From assembly GCA_001798105.1 (NCBI GenBank), contig MGRI01000099.1, positions 4,879 through 20,864 on the forward strand: a stretch of DNA of 15,986 bases, given 5' to 3'. The translations under genes were made by a program, and so were the position numbers. The notes beneath the pieces were generated by a model. The model ran no database searches, was not told the origin of the DNA, and saw nothing but the letters and a program-made list of their open reading frames with translations. Of this stretch, positions 1 through 5,917 are shown piece after piece (the stretch's first letter is position 1; each line of letters begins with the position of its first letter). Source of the DNA: Deltaproteobacteria bacterium RIFCSPHIGHO2_02_FULL_40_11 (GTDB lineage: Bacteria; Bdellovibrionota; JACOXK01; 2-02-FULL-40-11).

Positions 1-31
1 GAGTTAGGTGGTACACGCAAAGGAGAAAAAC

Positions 32-1192
32 ATGTCAAATTCAGTTGCCATTGTGGGAATGGGATACACGTCCCCCAGACCTTTAACGCCAGAAGTTTCC
101 TATAAGGAAATGATCTATGAAGCAGCCATCAAAGCCTATCATGATGCCAACCTTCCTTCACACAAAGACATCGATGGGTTTGTAACTTGCGCTGAAGATT
201 TTATCGAAGGCACTTCCATTTTTGATGAATATACCCCAGACCAATTAGGCGGGGTTCAGAAACCCATGCATACGATTACAGGAGATCTTCTGCATGGCAT
301 TGCAACTGCGGTCATGAATATTCAAACAGGCCAACAAGATATTGTGGTTGTCGAAGCACATTCCAAACTTTCCAATGTAAAATCTTTGGATCATATTACC
401 CATTACGCGACAGACCCGATTTTAACGCGACCTTTAAATGTAAACCCACATGCCTTTGCAGCATTAGACATGCAACGCTTTTTACATGTTTCAAAAAATA
501 CGTTAAAACACTGCGCAGAAGTTGTGATTAAAAATAAAAGAAACGCTTTTAAAAATGATTTAAGCTGCCATGCCCAAAACCTAACAGTGCAAGAGGTCTT
601 AGATTCCGAAGAAACATTTCGCCCACTCACCCATCTTCAAAAAGCATCTCCTGTTGATGGTGCATTTGTTTTTGTTTTGGCCAATGCAAAGAAAGCAAAA
701 AAGTTGAATAAAAAACCCATTTGGATTCGAGGCTGTGGCTGGATTTCAGATTCGCCTTCTTTAGAAACACGCGCTTGGGATACCTGCGATTATGCCAAAC
801 TTTCCGGACAAATGGCCTACAGACAAGCCAAAATTAAAAATCCAAAAACACAAATTGATTTTTTTGAAATCGATGACACCTACGCCTTTAAAGAACTCCA
901 ACATTTAGAAGCACTGGGGATTTATGACAAAGGGAAATCTGGAAACGCCCTCTTAAATGGAGCGCTGGATCCAGATGGAGCAATGCCTACCAATGTTTCT
1001 GGAGGCACCTTGGGCGTGGGCACGTTTCATGACGCAAGTGGGGGCTTACGCACCGTAGAAATGATCAAACAACTCCGTGGCGAAGCAGGCCCCAGACAAC
1101 TTAAAAAAGCAAATACAGGGCTTGCGTTTTCATGGCGCGGGGTTCCCACAACAAGTGGCATCACTGTAATCTATAGCAGGAAGGGAGCTTAA
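32..1192 (+). CDS. Thiolase-fold protein, thiolase/lipid-transfer (SCP2-type) family, catalytic residues lost
   Basis: A 386-residue protein with the two-lobed thiolase plan: N-terminal VAIVGMGYTSP, a central IQTGQQDIVVVEAHSK strand-helix, and C-terminal NVSGGTLGVGT (residues 321-331). Aligned by eye to DUF35-associated thiolases, the nucleophile position falls on about Thr83 (motif TITGDLLHG) instead of Cys. The His of the usual GHP motif falls on Thr331. The normal Claisen chemistry therefore looks unlikely. In related families, thiolase-like subunits work with DUF35 partners, for example the Ltp2 aldolase and the BbsAB thiolase. ATG at 32 is preferred over an in-frame GTG at 8 because AAAGGAG sits 6 bases before it. 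A TAG at 5-7 may end an upstream operon gene. The next gene starts one base after the stop, so coupled expression is likely. The family is secure; the reaction is unknown. Confidence 0.85.
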   Translation: MSNSVAIVGMGYTSPRPLTPEVSYKEMIYEAAIKAYHDANLPSHKDIDGFVTCAEDFIEGTSIFDEYTPDQLGGVQKPMHTITGDLLHGIATAVMNIQTGQQDIVVVEAHSKLSNVKSLDHITHYATDPILTRPLNVNPHAFAALDMQRFLHVSKNTLKHCAEVVIKNKRNAFKNDLSCHAQNLTVQEVLDSEETFRPLTHLQKASPVDGAFVFVLANAKKAKKLNKKPIWIRGCGWISDSPSLETRAWDTCDYAKLSGQMAYRQAKIKNPKTQIDFFEIDDTYAFKELQHLEALGIYDKGKSGNALLNGALDPDGAMPTNVSGGTLGVGTFHDASGGLRTVEMIKQLRGEAGPRQLKKANTGLAFSWRGVPTTSGITVIYSRKGA

Positions 1193-1193
1193 G

Positions 1194-2360
1194 ATGAGCG
1201 GTAAAGACGAAGTCGCAATTGTTGGCGCAGGCATGACGAAATTCATGCGTAGAGCCAAAGAAACACCCAAAGAACTTTGTTTTGAAGCCGTAAGAGCGGC
1301 ACTGGATTCAGCGGAGATGACTTTAGATGACATCGATTGCGTCATTCATGGCACCGCCCCAGATGCATTTGATGGCATTCATATGAAAGGGGAATATTTA
1401 TCCGATGGCTCGGGCGCTTTTAAGAAACCCTATATGCGCGGCTATGTGGGCGGCGGTACAGGCGTATTTTCACCCATTCAGGGGTGGTATCATATTGCAT
1501 CTGGCCAATTTGAAACCGCACTTGTTGTGTGTGAAGAAAAAATGTCGAGTTTTCAACCGCATCCCCAAGGCGCATTTTTAACGATTTTTGATAATATGAC
1601 AGAACGCCCGCTAAAACCCAATTTGCTTTGGATTTTTGCACTGGAAATGAATCGATACATGCAAACTTATGGGATTACGATTGAAGACATCGCCCATGTG
1701 TCTGTGAAAAATAAAAATAATGCCATTAAACATCCAGCCGCACAGCTTGGAAAAGAAATTACATTGGAAGAAGTTGTGAACTCCGAAGTTTTAGCGTGGC
1801 CCGTGCATCGTGAAATGGTTTCGCCCACTTCAGATGGTGCCTGTGCAGTGATTTTAGCCAATAAAAAACGCGCAAAAAAAATCACACCAAAACCCATTTG
1901 GATCAGTGGTGTGGGTTGGAATTTAGATACGTCTTATTGGACCAATCGAGACCTAGCGTATCCACAATATGTCGAAAACGCGGCACGTTTGGCCTATAAA
2001 ATGGCAGGCATCAAAGAACCCAAAAAACAAATTAATATTGTAGAACCGTATGATCCGTTTGCGTATAAAGAATGTCACCATTTGGAAGGATTACTTTTGG
2101 CAGACAAAGGCAAAGCCCCACAACTTGCGATTGATGGCGTGACACAACGCACAGGTAATATGCCCTCTTGTCCATCCGGTGGACTTTTAGGGGTGGGAAA
2201 TCCCATTGCAGCGGCAGGCCTCATGAAAGTGTGTGAACTTTTTTGGCAACTTCGCGGAGAAGCAGAAGCAAGACAAGTCCCTGGAAAACCCAAATATGGT
2301 TTGGCGCAAGCCTGGGGCGATTTAATGCAAGTGGGAACGGTCATTATTGTTAGAAATTAA
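1194..2360 (+). CDS. Second thiolase-fold protein, paralogue of the preceding gene, catalytic residues lost
   Basis: A 388-residue thiolase-superfamily protein with N-terminal VAIVGAGMTKF, the core segment IASGQFETALVVCEEKMS (from residue 101) and the C-terminal glycine loop CPSGGLLGVGNP (residues 326-337). By alignment from the IASG motif, the catalytic Cys position is Gly87 (GYVGGGTG). The GHP His is Asn336 (GNP). The acidic EPYDPFAYKE segment replaces the usual E-HD-F motif. It is clearly homologous to the gene upstream, and the two probably form a heteromer. It starts one base after that gene's stop, with GGGAG in the end of the upstream gene as the ribosome binding site. The DUF35 gene follows after 10 bases. 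It may bind or cleave an acyl-CoA by retro-aldol chemistry, or be a non-catalytic structural partner; the sequence cannot decide. Confidence 0.85.
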   Translation: MSGKDEVAIVGAGMTKFMRRAKETPKELCFEAVRAALDSAEMTLDDIDCVIHGTAPDAFDGIHMKGEYLSDGSGAFKKPYMRGYVGGGTGVFSPIQGWYHIASGQFETALVVCEEKMSSFQPHPQGAFLTIFDNMTERPLKPNLLWIFALEMNRYMQTYGITIEDIAHVSVKNKNNAIKHPAAQLGKEITLEEVVNSEVLAWPVHREMVSPTSDGACAVILANKKRAKKITPKPIWISGVGWNLDTSYWTNRDLAYPQYVENAARLAYKMAGIKEPKKQINIVEPYDPFAYKECHHLEGLLLADKGKAPQLAIDGVTQRTGNMPSCPSGGLLGVGNPIAAAGLMKVCELFWQLRGEAEARQVPGKPKYGLAQAWGDLMQVGTVIIVRN

Positions 2361-2370
2361 GGAGCGAAAC

Positions 2371-2862
2371 ATGAATTTAAAAGGAACCCCTTTAAAAGGA
2401 AAAGATTTTGAAAATGGACATGTCCTCACCACAAAATCCAGATCCAATGCATTTTACGCTTGGGATACTGGCCAAGGCATTGGAAAATACCTGCAAGGCC
2501 TCAAAGAAGGAAAAATCCTCGGCACTTATTGTAAAAAATGCGACCGGACGGTTGTCCCCCCACGCGTGTTTTGTGAATTGTGTATGGGATCCAATATTGA
2601 ATGGCGGGTTTTGAAGGATACAGGCCGCATCAACACATTTTCGATTTGCTATGTCAATTGGGATGCTTCACGCGTAGAGCATCCGCACCTACCCGCTGTG
2701 ATTGAAATTGATGGCGCCACAAAAGGACATGGCATCATGCATGTTTTAGATGAAGTGGCCCCCAAAGACATCAAAATTGGAATGAAAGTAAAAGCGGTTT
2801 GGAAGCGTAAGGAAGAAAGAAAAGGGGATATTACAGATATTCAGTATTGGAAACCGCTGTAA
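2371..2862 (+). CDS. DUF35 OB-fold protein with rubredoxin-like zinc ribbon
   Basis: A 164-residue protein of the DUF35 family, the small acyl-CoA-binding partners of thiolases and thiolase-like aldolases. An N-terminal helical segment (YLQGLKEGKILGTY) leads into a zinc ribbon with Cys54, Cys57, Cys68 and Cys71 (CKKC...CELC). The OB-fold follows (residues about 75-160, ending in DITDIQYWKPL). In characterised complexes, zinc-ribbon DUF35 subunits pack against the thiolase-fold subunit and shape the CoA channel; the same role is inferred here. ATG at 2371 is chosen because AAGGAG overlaps the preceding stop codon 6 bases upstream; the longer in-frame opening from 2347 would overlap the thiolase gene and lacks such a site. 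It is the third gene of the operon, and a degenerate paralogue follows after 10 bases. Confidence 0.88.
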   Translation: MNLKGTPLKGKDFENGHVLTTKSRSNAFYAWDTGQGIGKYLQGLKEGKILGTYCKKCDRTVVPPRVFCELCMGSNIEWRVLKDTGRINTFSICYVNWDASRVEHPHLPAVIEIDGATKGHGIMHVLDEVAPKDIKIGMKVKAVWKRKEERKGDITDIQYWKPL

Positions 2863-2872
2863 AGGAGAACAT

Positions 2873-3340
2873 ATGACAATCTTAAATCAAAACTTAGATA
2901 ATCAAAAAATAAAATCGGTTGAAGGATCGATGGATTTTGAAAGCTTGTATACATCGGGCGTAGGGTATGAAAAGTTTTTATTGGGACTCAAAGACGGAAA
3001 AATTTTAGCAAGCGTTCTTCCCACATCAAATCAAATGGTGCTACCCGCCCGTTTGTATGATGAAAGAACCTTCACACGCCTTGAAAAAACAGCCCCTGTG
3101 ACAACGCCTGGCGTGCTGCAGTCTTACACAACCCTCTTTAAAAACTTAGATGGACAACCCCTCGATAGCCCCATCACGGTTGGACTGATTGGGTTTAAAG
3201 GCGTTGAAGGACACCTGGTTCACTACGTTCATCCCAATGGAAAAAAATTGACCATCGGCGCCACCGTAAAACCCAAATTCCTGCCTCAAGATCAGCGCAC
3301 AGGATCTATTTTAGACATTCAGTGGTTTGAATTGGTATAA
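2873..3340 (+). CDS. DUF35-like OB-fold protein without zinc ligands
   Basis: A 155-residue paralogue of the upstream DUF35 protein. The segment FLLGLKDGKIL matches YLQGLKEGKIL in that protein, followed by the ribbon region and the OB-fold ending in ILDIQWFELV. All four zinc cysteine positions are replaced (by alignment Leu49, Ser52, Asp63 and Thr66), and the whole protein contains no cysteine. It is therefore probably a structural or regulatory partner that forms a heterodimer with the zinc-bearing copy, mirroring the two diverged thiolase subunits. AAAGGAG lies 5 bases before the ATG. It is the last gene of the operon; no clear hairpin terminator is visible before the next promoter. DUF35 membership rests on similarity to its neighbour and its position, so it is slightly less certain. 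Confidence 0.8.
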   Translation: MTILNQNLDNQKIKSVEGSMDFESLYTSGVGYEKFLLGLKDGKILASVLPTSNQMVLPARLYDERTFTRLEKTAPVTTPGVLQSYTTLFKNLDGQPLDSPITVGLIGFKGVEGHLVHYVHPNGKKLTIGATVKPKFLPQDQRTGSILDIQWFELV

Positions 3341-3351
3341 ATTTAAAGCCC

Positions 3352-3379
3352 TAGACACATCCAAGTTGTATGTTATACT
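3352..3379 (+). promoter_or_regulatory. Candidate promoter of the XRE-nucleotidyltransferase pair
   Basis: TAGACA (3352-3357) and TATACT (3374-3379) each match 5 of 6 consensus bases for -35 and -10, with a 16-base spacer. Transcription would start near 3386, almost at the ATG at 3389. A perfect TATAAT at 3404-3409 is an alternative -10, but its -35 is poor and it would force a start inside the HTH domain. Confidence 0.5.
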
Positions 3380-3398
3380 ATACATGGCATGTATAGTA
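3376..3398. promoter_or_regulatory. 23-bp perfect palindrome, probable autoregulatory operator
   Basis: TACTATACATG and CATGTATAGTA are exact reverse complements separated by one G. The palindrome overlaps the candidate -10, the predicted transcription start and the ATG of the XRE regulator at 3389. This is where an antitoxin-type repressor would bind to shut off its own operon. The symmetry is seen directly; binding by the encoded XRE protein is inferred. Confidence 0.7.
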
Positions 3399-3970
3399 AA
3401 ATATATAATATCTTAGCTCCTTTTCGAATGCTTCGTAAGCAAAAACATATGTCAGAAGCCCAGATGGCAAAGCAGGCGCATGTCTCACGCATCACGCTAA
3501 GACATGTAGAGGCAGCACACCCAAATCTTGAGCTGCAAAGCATTGCTTCTGTTGCCCACACCTTAAATCTGGAACTGAACGTCATGGCCTGCCCCGATAC
3601 ATGTACTCCAGAACTTTCCACCCTTGGCATTGGATATCAGGTCATCAAAGATGGTTTTTCATCCTGGAAAATTCATTTTTTTAATTTTGTAGACCATTTT
3701 CGAAAAACCTTAGACCCCAGGCTGATTCTCTTACCGCCCCCACATATACTGGATCCAAAACTAAAAGCACTGTTAGCTTCGATGGTTCAAACTTTATGCC
3801 AAGAAGTTCAAATGAACGCACCCACATGGGCAAAGAAAAGATTTATGTTAAAAACCCCCTGGTTTGTTTCAGAAAGTGAAGCACTCAAAGCCTCTGCCAT
3901 TTTAGAATCGCCTATTTATTTTCGTAAAAATAATATATTTGTTCTCAAGAACTTTTTAGAAAGGGCCTAG
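3389..3970 (+). CDS. XRE-family HTH regulator, antitoxin-like partner of the nucleotidyltransferase
   Basis: A 193-residue protein. Residues about 12-64 form a Cro/CI-type helix-turn-helix (FRMLRKQKHMSEAQMAKQ, then SRITLRHVEAAHPNLE as the recognition helix region). The remaining roughly 110 residues are a separate domain containing WAKKRFMLKTPWFVSESEA and ending in NNIFVLKNFLERA, a tail I associate with HTH proteins paired with nucleotidyltransferases, though this is from memory. ATG at 3389 is used because helix 1 begins soon after it; Met14 and Met21 would cut into the HTH. No ribosome binding site precedes any of these starts, so translation may be leaderless. The nucleotidyltransferase gene follows 2 bases after the stop. 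It probably represses its own operon and may neutralise or bind the partner. Confidence 0.75.
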   Translation: MYSKIYNILAPFRMLRKQKHMSEAQMAKQAHVSRITLRHVEAAHPNLELQSIASVAHTLNLELNVMACPDTCTPELSTLGIGYQVIKDGFSSWKIHFFNFVDHFRKTLDPRLILLPPPHILDPKLKALLASMVQTLCQEVQMNAPTWAKKRFMLKTPWFVSESEALKASAILESPIYFRKNNIFVLKNFLERA

Positions 3971-3972
3971 CA

Positions 3973-4488
3973 ATGTTAAGCGCAAAACAAATTCAAGAAC
4001 TCTTTGAAGTCTTAAATCAAAAATTATTTGAACAAGGTGAAATAGGTGAAATTGGAATCATTGGCGGCGCTGTCATGTGCCTCGTCTATCAAACCCGTCA
4101 GGCCACACGCGATATCGATGCCATTTTTCATCCTTCCCATGTCATCCGTAAGTTGGCAGACGAAATTGCCACAGAATACCATCTTGATTCAGACTGGCTC
4201 AACGACGCAGCCAAAGGATATTTAAGAGATTCGTTTCAAAAAGAAGATGTGCTGCAACTTTCAAATTTAAGAGTTTGGGCACCCGAACCCTCGTATATGC
4301 TTTCCATGAAATGTATGAGTGCCCGGTGGGACACCCATGACCGAGAAGATGTTATTTCTTTAATTCGTCATTTAAAGCTAAAAAATGCAAAACAGGTTTT
4401 TGAAATCATTGAGTCGTTTTATCCTAAAAATAAAATTCCACCCAAAACCCAGTTTTTTATTGAAGAGGTTTTTGAAAATCTAAAATAA
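3973..4488 (+). CDS. AbiEii/DUF6036-like nucleotidyltransferase, putative toxin
   Basis: A 171-residue protein with the minimal nucleotidyltransferase signature. GGA at residues 31-33 is followed by TRQATRDIDAIF, with Asp47 and Asp49 as likely metal ligands. A helical C-terminal region (MLSMKCMSARWDTHDREDV) resembles DUF6036/AbiEii-type proteins. Relatives act as toxins that transfer nucleotides to RNA or protein targets, or as resistance enzymes; the target here is unknown. It lies 2 bases after the XRE regulator, with AAAGGG in that gene's end as a weak ribosome binding site, so the two are co-expressed. Only one base separates it from the convergent membrane-protein gene. The fold call is good. 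Toxin activity is inferred from the pairing and the operator. Confidence 0.75.
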   Translation: MLSAKQIQELFEVLNQKLFEQGEIGEIGIIGGAVMCLVYQTRQATRDIDAIFHPSHVIRKLADEIATEYHLDSDWLNDAAKGYLRDSFQKEDVLQLSNLRVWAPEPSYMLSMKCMSARWDTHDREDVISLIRHLKLKNAKQVFEIIESFYPKNKIPPKTQFFIEEVFENLK

Positions 4489-4489
4489 A

Positions 4490-4738
4490 TTATTTCGCGA
4501 GTTTATTATAAATCCAAACAAAAATGGCGCCCCCAATGAGGCCGTCTAAAAAACCATAGATCAACCCCAAAACACTTCCCACATTGGAAATGGTGTATCC
4601 AATGTAAAAAGAGCGAAAACTTTCTAAAAGCGCGTTATAACCGCTTCCCAAATTGACCACCCAAAGGGTCATGAGAAACATCGATACACCCCAAAAAATC
4701 CCACACGTTAATGCAAATGCTTTCAGATTTAGTTTCAT
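4490..4738 (-). CDS. Small two-helix membrane protein, holin-like family
   Basis: An 82-residue protein with two hydrophobic segments, about residues 6-29 (ALTCGIFWGVSMFLMTLWVV) and 52-78 (NVGSVLGLIYGFLDGLIGGA onward), joined by a polar loop with SFYIGYTIS. The GS-GLIYGFLDGLIGGAIF pattern matches small proteins that databases often label bacteriophage holin. That label rests on size and topology, and lysis activity is not implied. A strong AAGGAGG lies about 5 bases before the ATG. It sits 63 bases downstream of the ORF6N gene on the same strand, so it may share that transcript. A lone housekeeping membrane protein is an equally good reading. Confidence 0.75.
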   Translation of the reverse strand: MKLNLKAFALTCGIFWGVSMFLMTLWVVNLGSGYNALLESFRSFYIGYTISNVGSVLGLIYGFLDGLIGGAIFVWIYNKLAK

Positions 4739-4801
4739 GTTGCCTCCTTATAAAATAGTATGCAAGAAGGGCTTGGAACAATTCAAGGATATTTATCTGG
4801 G

Positions 4802-5326
4802 CTAATCATTCCCCCTAATCCCAATACGTTTTTTTGGCCTATCTATATTTGGTGCTACCAGAAGCTCACGAAGCGCCTTAAATACAACCTTAAAATTATC
4901 ATCATATTTTTGTTCCATTTCAGAAATTTTTTGTTGCAAATCTTTATGAGAAATAATCATTTCTCGTAATCTCACAAAGGTCCGAATGATTTCGATATTA
5001 ACGAATGCGGCTCGTTTACTGTGAAGAACGCTTGAGAGCATGGCTACACCTTGTTCGGTAAAACAATATGGAAGGTAGCGTCTGCCGCCTTGTCCTTTCT
5101 TTGAGGTCACAAATTGTGACCTCAAAGATGCAGCCTCATGATCGGTTAACTGAAACATAAAGTCAGCAGGAAATCGAATTAGATTTCGTTTTACCGCTTT
5201 GTTTAGTTCTTTTGTTTTGACTTGATAAAGCTGTGCTAGGTCATGATCAATCATGACCCGCTTCCCTCTGATATGATAGATCTTTTTTTCTATATCCAGC
5301 CCTCTAATTTCAGTCCTTATTGACAT
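4802..5326 (-). CDS. ORF6N-domain DNA-binding protein
   Basis: A 174-residue protein. Residues about 12-110 match the ORF6N domain of phage antirepressor-like proteins: KIYHIRGKRVMIDHDLAQLY, LNKAVKRNLIRFPADFMFQL, and RRYLPYCFTEQGVAMLSSVL. A C-terminal coiled-coil region (residues about 125-155, LQQKISEMEQKYDDNFK) is a likely oligomerisation element, and the tail is basic (RPKKRIGIRG). The start is supported by AAAGGAGG about 5 bases upstream. Codons 67-77 (SLRSQFVTSKK) are written as a 31-bp perfect DNA palindrome, and a related palindrome lies immediately before the ribosome binding site. Both could be binding sites for this protein. ORF6N genes are common in mobile or phage-derived DNA, fitting the accessory surroundings. 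The domain call is firm; the cellular role is unknown. Confidence 0.9.
   Translation of the reverse strand: MSIRTEIRGLDIEKKIYHIRGKRVMIDHDLAQLYQVKTKELNKAVKRNLIRFPADFMFQLTDHEAASLRSQFVTSKKGQGGRRYLPYCFTEQGVAMLSSVLHSKRAAFVNIEIIRTFVRLREMIISHKDLQQKISEMEQKYDDNFKVVFKALRELLVAPNIDRPKKRIGIRGND
5098..5128. repeat. 31-bp perfect palindrome inside the ORF6N gene
   Basis: Arms TCTTTGAGGTCACAA and TTGTGACCTCAAAGA are exact reverse complements around a single A at 5113. The site encodes SLRSQFVTSK of the ORF6N protein. Its TGAGGT-N11-ACCTCA frame (5102-5124) is identical in spacing to the leader palindrome centred 237 bases upstream of it in the gene's direction. It may be an operator, or an mRNA hairpin. Confidence 0.85.
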
Positions 5327-5338
5327 GTTTTCCTCCTT

Positions 5339-5361
5339 TGAGGTTCCATTTTGGAACCTCA
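5339..5361 (-). promoter_or_regulatory. Leader palindrome abutting the ORF6N ribosome binding site
   Basis: TGAGGTTCC and GGAACCTCA form a perfect 9-bp inverted repeat with a 5-base loop. In the transcript, the hairpin would end within one base of the AAAGGAGG ribosome binding site, so it could control translation as RNA or transcription as an operator. It shares TGAGGT-N11-ACCTCA with the palindrome inside the gene, although the inner bases differ. Confidence 0.7.
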
Positions 5362-5448
5362 GAAATGAGTAAATTTTAATACAAGATTCATGCCAGCGAT
5401 GTAATCACAAAAGCTAAATGAAATTAGTGACTTACAAAAATAAGCCCT

Positions 5449-5477
5449 AAAAAATGGGGTCGGATTTCCGTCCATTT
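5449..5477 (-). terminator. Candidate terminator of the mutase operon, REP-like hairpin
   Basis: On the minus strand AAATGG, then CGGA, a 2-base loop, TCCG and CCATTT make a hairpin with an asymmetric internal loop (A versus ACC). It is followed by six T residues. It lies 42 bases beyond the stop of the B12-binding subunit, where an operon terminator is expected. The sequence also resembles a REP-type hairpin. Confidence 0.55.
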
Positions 5478-5518
5478 ATTTGTTCTTAATAACTTTTTAG
5501 ATCGGAAGAAAATAAAAT

Positions 5519-5917
5519 TTACACTTGTGGCTGGATATGCGACTTGACATAGGTCACAATTTCTTGAAGCGAAGCGCCGGGGGTAAAGATTTTTTGTACG
5601 CCCAACTTTGCAAGCTTTTTAAAATCTTCATCGGGCACAATGCCGCCTAAAATGACGGGTAAGTGAGAGAGTTTTTTGCTTTTTAAAAGTTTTTGAATTT
5701 TTTCAATCAGTGCCAAATGGGCCCCCGAAAGAATCGAAACGCAAATGGCATCGACATCTTCTTGTAACGCAGAAGCCACAATCATTTCTGGGGTTTGATG
5801 CAGCCCTGTATAAATGACTTCAACCCCGGCATCTCTTAAAGCGCGGGCAACAACTTTTACGCCCCTGTCATGCCCATCCAGACCTGCTTTAGAAACCAAT
5901 AAACGAAGCGGTCGCAT
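5519..5917 (-). CDS. icmB: Acyl-CoA mutase small subunit, cobalamin-binding
   Basis: A 132-residue stand-alone B12-binding domain, the normal size for split mutases. It has the base-off/His-on motif D14-G-H16-D-R-G19, whose His16 would be the lower cobalt ligand. It also has Ser62-x-Leu64 (SIL) and Gly92-Gly93 (LGGIVP), all diagnostic of this fold. With the large subunit upstream it would form the adenosylcobalamin-dependent carbon-skeleton mutase in the cytoplasm. The large-subunit stop and this ATG overlap as TAATG, so translation is coupled. The icmB name follows from the large subunit's active site, since the small subunit itself does not reveal substrate. No MeaB/ArgK-type G-protein chaperone gene is visible nearby. 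Confidence 0.88.
   Translation of the reverse strand: MRPLRLLVSKAGLDGHDRGVKVVARALRDAGVEVIYTGLHQTPEMIVASALQEDVDAICVSILSGAHLALIEKIQKLLKSKKLSHLPVILGGIVPDEDFKKLAKLGVQKIFTPGASLQEIVTYVKSHIQPQV

Noticed and set aside
8..31. GTG start at 8 for the first thiolase-like gene
   Set aside because: It would place the AAAGGAG site inside the gene; the ATG at 32 has correct spacing and a normal family N-terminus.
3404..3409. Perfect TATAAT as the main promoter of the XRE gene
   Set aside because: It has no good -35 and lies after the ATG that gives the full HTH domain; the upstream TAGACA/TATACT pair fits better.
4760..4969. 69-codon plus-strand frame opposite the end of the ORF6N gene
   Set aside because: It is a shadow of the well-supported minus-strand gene, and lacks a ribosome binding site.
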